Source of the DNA: Paramoeba atlantica
Taxonomy: Eukaryota; Discosea
Direction: 5' to 3'
NCBI GenBank assembly: GCA_977017575.1
Contig: CDRNVI010000014.1
Location: 124,001-188,000, forward strand
DNA length: 64,000 nt
Shown here: positions 49,491 through 58,273 of the stretch, one piece after another
Layout of the letters: each line of letters opens with the position of its first letter
How positions within the stretch are numbered: position 1 is the first letter of the stretch
Notes under the pieces: generated by a model
Told to the model about the DNA's origin: nothing
What the model saw: the letters and a program-made list of their open reading frames with translations, nothing else
Database searches by the model: none
Made by a program: the position numbers and the translations under genes

Positions 49491-50397
49491 ATTATTTCAA
49501 GCTAAAGGTTATAAAGGGGTGGATACAATAGCTCCAAAAACAATAGCTCCAAAAACACTAATTTGGATGAACTTGTTCTTCATATCTCAAGGCATAAACA
49601 TAAGTTATTTCTGACGTTAATGATCTTGAGAACCTTACATTATCTCAAAGGTACTTAACTTTTGAAAAATTATTAGAAGAAAGAGTCAGAGTTGGTTCAG
49701 TCAAGAGATTAGAATTGAACAATACTGAATCAGATTACGAAAATTCTGTTCTCAGATCCAATTTCACACTATAAACCCTTACCCCACTCAATAGTACGGA
49801 CCCATATTATCGATGTTGGGACAAAAGTCTAGCAGGTAAAAAGTAGTCGCGGAAGGAAAATAAAGGTGGATTTGTGCGCTTCAGGACGAAGAGAACCCCG
49901 GAAAAATATTTTGAATCAGATCGCAGTGCCCATACCGGTTGTATACAGTCTCGTGAAAACCAGATTTTTGCAAAAAAAAAGCGAAAACTAATCGTATACC
50001 CTTTTCATAAGTTTTAATTTTTCTATGTTTTTTTCTCCTCTATGTGAAGTAAAATGAATGCGTCAACTAAGAGGGGGGGGCACCGCCAAAGCGGCACTAT
50101 TCTGCCATATTCTGCCGATCGCAGGGGTTTCGTCCTTTGGAGGCGTACTTTATTTTCGGAACCGGCCCCGCGCCGCTGGGTCTTTTTTGGTCAGAAGCTT
50201 TCTTTCCTCTGGCGGTTATATGGCAGTGGTTACTAGCGGCTACTCTGTATATAGCGACTACTATTAGTTTTGAATGCATATGTATAAAGTGTATAAAGTG
50301 TTTACATGTACACGTATACTACATTTTGATATACTGTCCCCCCGTTTTTGATGTATAGCGTGTAATATTTAATAGGTAATAGCAGACTAGCTTGTAC
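49491..50397. other. Spacer without a supported gene
   Basis: AT-rich sequence with no ORF above 75 codons of protein-like composition. An isolated TACTGTCCCCCCGTTTTTGA at 50332 resembles an M1 end. Confidence 0.35.
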
Positions 50398-50558
50398 TTA
50401 ATTGCGGTGGTTGTAAAACTACCGCTCTACCCTCGATTATTGAAAACAAAGTGAACAAAAACAGTGAAAATATAAAGAGGAACACAGTAATATAATAGAA
50501 GAAAAAAATATAAAAGGGGGCTCCGGTGGTCCAAAACTGAAAAAAAATTGAAAAAAAT

Positions 50559-50662
50559 GGGGGGTCCATGGGGGGTTCCAGGGGGGGGTCCAGGAGGGGG
50601 TTCCAGGGGGGGGTCCAGGGGGGGGTCCAGGGGGGGGTCCAGGGGGGGGTCCAGGGGGGTGG
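50559..50662 (+). repeat. G-rich tandem array (GGGGGGGTCCA)n
   Basis: About eight imperfect 12-13-bp units of G-runs separated by TCC(A). Multiple runs of four or more G on one strand could form G-quadruplexes. Copy a of R1 has only one such unit, so the array is a local expansion. Confidence 0.85.
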
Positions 50663-51248
50663 TCATGGTCGAGCAAATTTTTTCGAAAAAATTAGATTTC
50701 GAAATAAAACCGCAGAAAGGGTAGCCGGGGTCTTGGCGCGCATTTTCCACCCCCCTACCCGGGGGTGACCCCCCCGCGTATCCGCAGGACGGGTCCGCCA
50801 AGTTCGGATTTTTTCGGAAAAAAAAGTTTGAAAAAAATTTCAACTTGGCGAAAAAAATGACATTTTTTTTTTCCAAAATCGTTTGCCCTCTTGTACTTTG
50901 ATAGTTTGGGACCTACACTAGCTTTCTCCGCAGTTGTTTTCGCAAGGTATCACTTCTTCGAACCGTGGTGCGCCCTTCAAAATGACCCAATTTTGACTAA
51001 AAAAGGTGAAAAAGTATTTTTCGTACCTAAAGGGGCATTTTTGTGTTGAAGGAATGGTATGGTTGGAGTCGTATTCTCTACCCAATGCGTTCGGTAGGCT
51101 TTCATTCATGCCTACGAGTGATTTCCCACGCGCAAATGTCGGATTTAGTGCTCTGAGAGCAAAAATACGCGAAAATCATCCTATTTTTACCCGAAATTCG
51201 GCTATTTTTGGCTATAATCTTTCCGTTTTCCAGGCTAAATTTTCTTTT

Positions 51249-51349
51249 TTAGGCTCTTCGTTAAACGCGGCGGTAGTTTTCAACGCGAAGCGCGCAGCAT
51301 GAGTGACTTCTAAGTTGAAAACAACCACCGCGTTTAACGAAGAGCCTAA
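51249..51349 (+). mobile_element. Palindromic element P, copy 2
   Basis: 101 bp, TTAGGCTCTTCG...CGAAGAGCCTAA. The inner arms extend the pairing to about 37 bp per side with few mismatches. It ends 26 bp before the Harbinger-like ORF, where it could act as that element's terminal or promoter region. Confidence 0.85.
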
Positions 51350-51375
51350 AATATCAAGTTACTATTTATTACATC

Positions 51376-52404
51376 ATGGAAACTTTTCCAATTGGCACTG
51401 ACGATGAATGCTTGGCATTCACTGACTTTACCTGCACCCTTATTATCTATCTCATGAACAAGATTGGGTTGGTGGATACATACGGGGTTATCGCAGCATT
51501 GATCGCAATGCACATGAATTGCACTGATGATCAGATAAGATATATAATGCGATTATGGTTCGGTAATGTGCAACCTGACACTTCTTCTCGTCGTCACATG
51601 CATAAGGCCCTTGATCAGTGTTTCAAGGAAAATTTTAGTCAGCCTGAACGTCGCCTCATGTATCAGCACCGTCAGTTTACTCGCGTTACTACGATTGTGG
51701 ACGGCACGCCAATATATGTACGAGGAGATAAGGACACTTACAGTGGGAAACATCATGCAAAAATCCTTCAAATGCAGTTGTATCTCAATGTAGCAGGACA
51801 ACCTATATGGTACCAAGGTCCGTCTATTGGCGCACAGCATGATTCTAAGAGTTTTGTTCCATCATTACTCCCAAGCCATGCGTGGGTCACTAAAGAACCA
51901 ATGCCACACAGCGATCACGATTTGATTGCCGCAGATTTAGCGTATATCGCTAATTCACACACGATATTCCCGTACAAACGTGCGCACAAACAACCAGCGC
52001 TCCCCACCCAGGAAGCAAAGTTTAATCAATATTTCGCATGCCTGCGCGGAACTGTGGAGCGCTTCAACGCGTACATTGATAGGTATCGGTTTATGCACTT
52101 TTGTGCGCGAACTCATGCCGTAGTCGCGAAACTATTTAGACTTATGTGGAATGCTGAGTGTCTTCTCTTCGCCATTGAGGAAAAAATATTGGTGGACCCT
52201 GGGACCGTACAATTCTGGTCCAACGATGACAGAAATCGAGCCTTTGTTCGGCCCATGGGTCGCACATGTAATTGCCGTTTTGAGGTCCCTTCCCGAACTG
52301 ACAAGAAAATCGTGAAAATATTCGAATGCAATACATGGAAGCCCTGGCAGAGTTCCCTTTTCTTAAAACGAAGAGATCAAAGAAAGGATCAAGAAACGTT
52401 ATAA
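51376..52404 (+). CDS. PIF/Harbinger-like (IS5-type) DDE transposase
   Basis: 342 residues from an ATG. VDGTPIYV supplies the first acidic residue (Asp109), AADLAYI the second (Asp187) and RGTVERFNAYIDR the Glu (Glu228). The spacing and the HDSKSF block after a QLYLNVAGQPI strand are typical of the DDE_Tnp_4 group. The N-terminal 90 residues are helical and may hold the DNA-binding part. The C-terminus (WNAEC...RPMGRTCNC) is shared with the remnant at 2660. The frame is intact, so it may be young. No partner Myb-like protein of the Harbinger type was seen. Confidence 0.82.
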   Translation: METFPIGTDDECLAFTDFTCTLIIYLMNKIGLVDTYGVIAALIAMHMNCTDDQIRYIMRLWFGNVQPDTSSRRHMHKALDQCFKENFSQPERRLMYQHRQFTRVTTIVDGTPIYVRGDKDTYSGKHHAKILQMQLYLNVAGQPIWYQGPSIGAQHDSKSFVPSLLPSHAWVTKEPMPHSDHDLIAADLAYIANSHTIFPYKRAHKQPALPTQEAKFNQYFACLRGTVERFNAYIDRYRFMHFCARTHAVVAKLFRLMWNAECLLFAIEEKILVDPGTVQFWSNDDRNRAFVRPMGRTCNCRFEVPSRTDKKIVKIFECNTWKPWQSSLFLKRRDQRKDQETL

Positions 52405-52486
52405 AGAAAGAAGCAGAAGGTACACTAGAAGAAGTTAAGTAGGAGAAAGTACTGTAAAGTAGTTAAGAAGGAAAGTTAAGAAAGTA

Positions 52487-53031
52487 ATGGAAGTTAATAC
52501 AATAATATGGCTACCTGAAATATTGTTTCCATTTATTCTAGTGACTCATACTGAATCATTTTTTATCATTCTTACATTAAGTCTTCGGGTTTACTATTTT
52601 TTTCACCCCGCTTACACCCTTCCTATGCCTGACGTCGCCGTTCAAACTTCAGGCTTTCAGGATCAAGGTTCTGAAAAATTGAGCGTCCTGGAGGGGTACG
52701 TAGCGAAGTGGAAAGCTGCAATAGACAAACCTCTAAAGCAGTATCGAATTATTCGTGGCCGACTCGTGCTTGCACAAGGCGATCCCAGTGCTATTGACCG
52801 TGTGGTAAATCGTTGTTTGAGTGCCGTAGCATTCTACGACGACTACGTTGTATGCGGGGTGACGCTTCGCAAGGAAGGGGTTGCAAAGTTAATCCTTGAC
52901 CTCATCACGTATCGTGGTGGGTGGCTTGGAGCAGAACATGTGCGCGACGGTTTCATCGGCGAAGCCGGAACTGAATTACGAGCAGTTGTTGGGTCACAAC
53001 ACGGCTTTAATTCAGTTGATCCCGACGGCGA
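52487..53031 (+). CDS. Uncharacterised ORF upstream of a Tc1-like transposase
   Basis: About 180 codons before the frame overlaps the Tc1-like gene. The N-terminus has a hydrophobic stretch (about 10-35). The middle reads like a globular protein (KLSVLEGYVAKWKAAIDKPL; IDRVVNRCLSAVAFYDDYVV) but matches nothing I know and has no helix-turn-helix signature of Tc1. It may be a host gene piece or cargo interrupted by the transposon; near 53048-53085 a 20-bp direct duplication (GTATCATCTCAGCTGC) marks a possible junction. Confidence 0.3.
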
Positions 53032-53850
53032 GTGCAAATCATTTGCCAGCCGCGTATCATCTCAGCTGCAGAGGTATCATCTCAGCTGCGCCGCGAGGGC
53101 GTTGCTGATGTTGTTCCTCAGTCTATCCGAGTTTCGATGCACCGCTTCGGACACAAAGGTAGAAAGGGTGTCCGCAAGCCCTACCTGTCCAAGCGCCATC
53201 GCAAGCTTCGGATGGACTTTGCCACGGCCCATGAGCACTGGACAGTGCACGACTGGGCTCCAGTTATATGGTCGGACGAGACGAAGATCTCGCGCTTTGA
53301 AACGGGGGGAAGTCTTTGGACATGGGGGACCCCGGGGGAGGAACTGGGTGAAAGAGGGGTAATTCCCACGGTAAAGTACGGAGGGGGGCACATCATGATT
53401 TGGGCGTGCATGTCCCGAAGCGGTGTGGGGCATGTGCGTCTAGTTCAAGGGAACCTGAACGCCACACAGTACGTCGAGATTCTTGAAGAGAATCTTGCCC
53501 CCTCCAACGAAACTATGGGTCTAGACCCCCCAATAGTCATCTTCCAACAAGATAATGGCCCCAAGCACACAAGCCATTGTGCGCAACGGCACCTCCGGGG
53601 TACCGGGTTTGAAGTCATGCGGTGGCCCCCGCAGTCCCCTGACTTAAATCCAATCGAAAACGTTTGGGGGGAACTCAAGCGGCGCCTTGCAGCGCACGAT
53701 GATCCACCAAGCGGGGTCCGAGAGCTGTGGGAGAGGGTAAAAGTGGAATGGGCGAACATACCACCCTCAGTATGTCGTGCCCAGGTGGACAGTATGCCTG
53801 CCCGTATGAAGGCAGTGCTGAAGGCTCGTGGGGGGAATACTAAATATTAA
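53032..53850 (+). CDS. Tc1-like transposase (DD34E), lacking the N-terminal domain
   Basis: About 270 codons from a non-ATG entry. It begins within the second half of the DNA-binding region (SSQLRREGVADVVPQSIRVS and RKPYLSKRHRKLRM), then has VIWSDETKISRF (Asp), GGHIMIWACMS, FQQDNGPKH (Asp) and PPQSPDLNPIENVWGELKRR (Glu). I count 34 residues between the last Asp and Glu, as in Tc1. It ends in the usual ARGGNTKY. The first HTH (about 60-70 residues) is missing, so activity is unlikely. No flanking inverted repeats recognised. Confidence 0.82.
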   Translation: MQIICQPRIISAAEVSSQLRREGVADVVPQSIRVSMHRFGHKGRKGVRKPYLSKRHRKLRMDFATAHEHWTVHDWAPVIWSDETKISRFETGGSLWTWGTPGEELGERGVIPTVKYGGGHIMIWACMSRSGVGHVRLVQGNLNATQYVEILEENLAPSNETMGLDPPIVIFQQDNGPKHTSHCAQRHLRGTGFEVMRWPPQSPDLNPIENVWGELKRRLAAHDDPPSGVRELWERVKVEWANIPPSVCRAQVDSMPARMKAVLKARGGNTKY

Positions 53851-53960
53851 TTTTACGGGCATAATCTCTCTTGGGCCATTACGTTTCATCTATTTCTTGG
53901 GACAAGATTTTCTCTATAATAGGTAGCAAAAAAAACTTTCGAATGCTAAACTTTTTTATA

Positions 53961-54145
53961 TTCATTTTTATTTCTTTGGTAGAACGAACTGAGGTGAACT
54001 ATCTACGGGTACTATTAGGTGACACTCATGCCTACACTACTAGCACACATTACCAGCGCAACGGTGATATTTTATCAATAGCTCTATACAAAAGAAAAAA
54101 AACCGAAACATTCGAACGGTTTTTTTGCTGACTGTATGTCGATGT
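53961..54145 (+). repeat. Duplicate of the spacer at 46441-46630
   Basis: Colinear and highly similar, including CTCATGCCTACACTACTAGC and ACACATTACCAGCGCAACG. At 46.4 kb it separates two LRR genes; here no LRR gene adjoins it. Part of the same duplication history as the LRR gene at 56356. Confidence 0.8.
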
Positions 54146-54395
54146 TTGCATGTCAATGTGCTAGTCGAGAGAGTGTGCTAGTCGAGAGACCCTAGATAGG
54201 GTCTGTACGATCTACATTGTTAGACCCTAGTGAGTTTAGACCTATAGAATCAGGGTCAATCATCTTATGTATAATAAAGATGGGAATATAAGGGAACAAA
54301 TTAGCATATCTAAAGGAACTTCTGCATAGAAACTTAAGGATGTGGCTATTGAATATACAGCAAGTGATCTAGTGGCTTCAGCTCAATATTTATTG

Positions 54396-55008
54396 CGGTG
54401 GTTGTAAAGGACAGTTCCGCGGTGCAGGACGGTTCCGCCAAGTTCGGATTTTTTCGGAAAAAAAATTATAAAAGAAAATTCAACTTGGCGAAAAAAATGG
54501 CAAAAAAATATTTTTCCAAAATCGTTTCCCCTATTGTATTTTTATAGTTTGGGACTTATACTAGCTTTCTGCGTAGTTGGTTTCGCAGGCTATCCCTTCT
54601 TCGAGCCGTGGTATGCCCGCGAAAATGGCCCATTTTTGACTAAAAAAGGTGAAAAAGTATTTTTCGGACCTAAAGGGGCCTTTTTGTGTTGAAAGAATGG
54701 TATGGTTGGAGTCGTACTCTCTACCCAATACGTTCGGTAGGCTTTCATTCATGCCTACGAGTGATTTCCCACACGCAAATGTCGGATTTAGTGCTCTGAG
54801 AGCAAAAATAGTTAAAATTGACCCCATTTTTACCCGAAAATCGGCTATTTTTGGCTATAATCTTTCCGTTTTCTTCAGTTTTCCAGGCCAAATTTTCCTT
54901 TTTAGGCTCTTCGTTAAACGCGGTGGTAGTTCTCAACGCGAAGCGCGCAGAGTTACGATGAGTGACTTCTAAGTTGAAAACAACCACCGCGTTTAACGAA
55001 GAGCCTAT
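54396..55008 (+). repeat. R1 dispersed repeat, copy c, ending in palindrome copy 3
   Basis: An internally shortened R1: the 5' block jumps to GGACGGTTCCGCCAAGTTCG, then runs colinear with copy b through TTTCATTCATGCCTACGAGT. The palindrome P (54902-55008) closes it. No transposase follows. Confidence 0.75.
54902..55008 (+). mobile_element. Palindromic element P, copy 3
   Basis: Arms as in copies 1 and 2. The spacer carries a 6-bp insertion (AGTTACGATGAGTGAC against AGCATGAGTGAC). Confidence 0.8.
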
Positions 55009-55047
55009 TAGACTATATTTGCCCCAATGACGAACCGCTATTCGGTG

Positions 55048-55478
55048 AAAAGGGCATATTTTTGTACCAACTCTTCCGACTGACTGAAAACGATTCTTGT
55101 AATATTTGAATAAATTTAAATAATTTATTAGTCCTCCATTACAAAGGGACCGTTATAAAAAGAAAGCTAGCACCACCTTTAAAATTACATTTCGTGCAAC
55201 AATATGAGCTTCTACCGCGAGGGGTGTGATATATTTGAGTGAGTAAAATCTTCCCATTGACTTACGGAATGAACATTCCTTCCTAGAATTTTTAAAAACT
55301 CTTCAGCGCCATGCGAAGGTGAAAGGTGATTACAATCCCGCAATGCAAGCATTTGTAATATTTCTGTACAATATTAATGAGGAAGGGTAAAAACGTTTTG
55401 TTAGTTTAAGAACTTTTTTCTACTCGTCGGGGAGAAATTTCATTGAACAAACTATTTGGTACAAAAATATGCCCTTTT
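55048..55478. repeat. Inverted-repeat-bounded segment
   Basis: AAAAGGGCATATTTTTGTAC at 55048 has a perfect inverted copy at 55456-55478 (23 bp), with weaker pairing outside. The core of about 385 bp is AT-rich and non-coding. Probably a decayed MITE. Confidence 0.5.
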
Positions 55479-55699
55479 GACCCGCTATTCCTTGTGCTCA
55501 GGGCATCATGTGTACACTCCAAAAATTCTGAGCCCAAAATTACTATTGGAGGAGACCAGTTATGTGGAAATTCAGAAGTTGAAGATATTATAGCTAAGAT
55601 TACAGAAGCTCTACATCGATGTGCAGAATGCACTTAGGGGATATTAACGTTCCACGAACAATTGTCTTAACAGATACCCCAATCATGAAGCCTTAAAAA

Positions 55700-56075
55700 A
55701 TCATTTGCATAGTTTCTTTGATGCCTCTACGTTGGTGCCCACGAAAGAAAGATGATCTGTGTGTCTTGTACGGCATTCGACGTATCCCCAGGCAGGGCAA
55801 AACCAATTATACTCCTCACGTGCACACAAAACGTCCTCGTTCTTCGGGTGATACTTTTCCTTCCCATACCGCACAGCTTGCGGAAAGAGTTCGTGGGCCT
55901 CCACCTAACGTAGAATTTTCGATTCTGAGGCTTTCCCTATGGACGAGAAGTCCGCTGGCAGGCCTGACCAGCAGGCGGGACATCCCGCGCCCATCCTGAA
56001 GAAATCTCACGGTACCCTTGCACCACTCCCTCAACACGGAACTTCTCGCCGGTCCTTCGAGAATGTCAGTCAAGG
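55700..56075 (-). pseudogene. Possible gene fragment with frameshift
   Basis: Two minus-strand frames follow each other (56073-55816, then 55904-55701) and read protein-like segments (SVLREWCKGTVRFLQDGRGM; GKEKYHPKNEDVLCAREEYN and WFCPAWGYVECRTRHTDHL). No family recognised, and no ATG start. Low confidence. Confidence 0.25.
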
Positions 56076-56355
56076 CGGCGGGGGCATCAACCCATGCGGA
56101 AAATTACTAGTTAAACTAGTATTTATCGGCACTATTCCGGTATGTATAAATTTACATGTCTTTTTACACTTTTTACTTTCTAGGCACGAAATGGCGTAGG
56201 ATTACACGGTGAGCCTAGTTTTAGGAGTACAGTGCCTGATGTTATTACCGGACGGGTTAATTGCGGGACGGGTATTCAAGAGACAATATGGGGGAGGGGT
56301 AGGTCATCCCCGTGCATCACACCGGTAACTCAATGCAACAAATCATATAAATCAG

Positions 56356-57162
56356 TCAAAGTTTCATGCAAGGAAAATGCACTTTTCTTTTCGATGGAGA
56401 AACGTGCTTTTTCCGCCGGTGCAGTGTGATACCAGTACCCCTCACCGAAAGATACGCACCCCACGGGAGGTCTTCTTTGCGTAGTTCTCCGTGAAGTGCT
56501 TCGTTGTTGTCCAGATAGAGACTCAGAATTCCGTGAAGAGAGTCGAAATTTAAATATCCGCGGAATAAATTCGCCGAAAGACCAAGATAGTGCAGCGTAG
56601 GTGGTAAATGCTGCAATTCCAGCTTGCCCGTCAGAGTATTATTGTTGAGACAGATGTGACTGATTCGCCTTGGCAATTGATTAAGGCAAATATCCCCTGA
56701 AAAATTGTTCTCTTCAAGGAAAAGATAAAGAAGACTTTGTGTTAAGGATGTCAAATTCACTGGCCCTGTGAAGTGATTTGTGGCAAGATTCAGGTATTCA
56801 AGCGAAGATGGGAGTGAATCTAGACATACTGTACCAGTGAAATCATTAGTGGCCCCATAGAAATATGTGACAGTGTAGGGTAGATAGGTCAAATGGAGTT
56901 CACCCCCAACACGAAACCATTTCAAATTGATTTTGTAAGCTTGTGTGGTGTATCGATTCTCCCATTTAATTCCGTACCACTCACACGCAGGTGTATTGAC
57001 ATTCCAGGAGTAATGTGGCTTCTTCACATCTGCGAATAGTCGGACTAGCTCGTACTCTTGTGGTAGCATAGCACCCCTGACTTTAGAAGGACGCGCATGG
57101 TTCGAAATACTTACCTGTGATTGAGTTGAATCATCAGCAGGCCGAACCATTATAATCGACAT
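56356..57162 (-). CDS. LRR protein, subgroup LPQEYELVRLF
   Basis: 268 residues. N-terminus MSIIMVRPADDSTQSQVSIS, block RPSKVRGAMLPQEYELVRLF, cap W-N-V-N-T-P-A-C-E-W-Y-G-I-K-W (Trp where the second Cys is usual), then about seven LRRs (LPSSLEYLNLATNHFTGPV and so on). It ends HRRKKHVSPSKRKVHFPCMKL-like, and the final CMKL resembles the Cys-a-a-X shape of prenylation sites (weak). The intact twin of the frameshifted gene at 45574; the duplication includes about 30 bp of 3' flank. Confidence 0.88.
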   Translation of the reverse strand: MSIIMVRPADDSTQSQVSISNHARPSKVRGAMLPQEYELVRLFADVKKPHYSWNVNTPACEWYGIKWENRYTTQAYKINLKWFRVGGELHLTYLPYTVTYFYGATNDFTGTVCLDSLPSSLEYLNLATNHFTGPVNLTSLTQSLLYLFLEENNFSGDICLNQLPRRISHICLNNNTLTGKLELQHLPPTLHYLGLSANLFRGYLNFDSLHGILSLYLDNNEALHGELRKEDLPWGAYLSVRGTGITLHRRKKHVSPSKRKVHFPCMKL

Positions 57163-58273
57163 TTATCAGAAGATGAATTGTGATAAATTGTGAAGTAAAT
57201 GTGAGACCTCTTACATACTGTATAGGCGTATTAATTTCTTCGGGTACAGACCACGTACTACTCACTTTCAAAATAATAATGCAAATACACTGAAATGTTT
57301 TATTGCGGAGGGTTACTTTAAACCCTTTACCTCGCTTGCTCCTTCCGCTTAATTTACCTCAAAAAGCGTTGCAGCACGCTTAAAGTTAGGTCCTTTTGGA
57401 ATGTATTCGACGGGGTATCAAAACCAGACTCTTCTGTTTCCTCAATGTCTTCAAATTTCATTCTTTACTGACTTCAAGGCGAAGAAGAGATCCCGATGAC
57501 TGATTAGAAATTACACATGCAGTGCGCTACAATGCAAAACAATTTGGGCGAAAACGTTTTTCGGAAAAACGCAAGATAAAAATATCCCAATTCTTCAGTA
57601 GTCAAAATGCTAATATTAGTTGTAATAGAGGTTAGGTCATATTGACCCAAAGCATACCTCTACAATATAATAGAGGTATGTTTTGGGTCGAGGCATGCTT
57701 TGGACGAGGACCATCACGCGCACACGCTGATGCGATGGTACCGTACACCCCCCAGTAATAGACTATTACTGATTCATTGTCTGGACTGGGGTGCTGACTC
57801 ATCGTCTGGACTGAAAACGGAAGTACAAAGGGTATGAAGATTCACCCCTCTGAAGTTCATGTACACTGTAAACTTTTCTAGGAAGTTCTACCTGCTAAGA
57901 CTAGGGTAGGACTAGACGCCTACCTACTAAGAAAAGTAAGTGGTAAAACGTAGTTTTTGTGACGATTCATAGAAAAATCTAGGCCAATGAGGATGCTACT
58001 CGAAAATCACGCGACACATGCATATTTTCCCAAGTTTCAGCCCACACCCCAATAAAGCTGAACTCAAAAATCCGGAAAAACGGCACTATACAGTGTAAGT
58101 GGGGGGTACCCCGCGGCACATTCGCATGTACACTTCGCATGTATGTAGGGGGTGTTTACATCCCTTACGGGTCACAGTAAAGACTTTTTTGCCATTTACA
58201 CCAGAATTGCGTTTTGAAAACAATTGTATGTACTCCTTGCCTACGACGCGTATCACCGTCCCAGAGAACTCAA
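57163..58273. other. Spacer with a 19-bp hairpin
   Basis: No gene recognised. GACCCAAAGCATACCTCTA (57644-57662) faces TAGAGGTATGTTTTGGGTC (57671-57689), a hairpin with one mismatch. At 58082-58110 a segment CGGCACTATACAG..TAAGTGGGGGG matches 16733-16757, another shared element end. Confidence 0.45.

Larger units (their letters stand above)
50398..51349 (+). repeat. R1 dispersed repeat, copy b (longest)
   Basis: It runs from the GCGGTGGTTGTAAAACTACC block to palindrome copy 2. It shares blocks in order with copies a and c, including ATAGTTTGGGACCTA, AAAGGGGCATTTTTGTGTTG and GGTAGGCTTTCATTCATGCC. It contains the G-rich tandem array and is directly followed by an intact Harbinger-like transposase. 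Confidence 0.75.

Noticed and set aside
50559-50662. CRISPR-like or satellite reading of the G-rich array
   Set aside because: Units are adjacent, without unique spacers, and the host is eukaryotic; a simple tandem expansion explains it.
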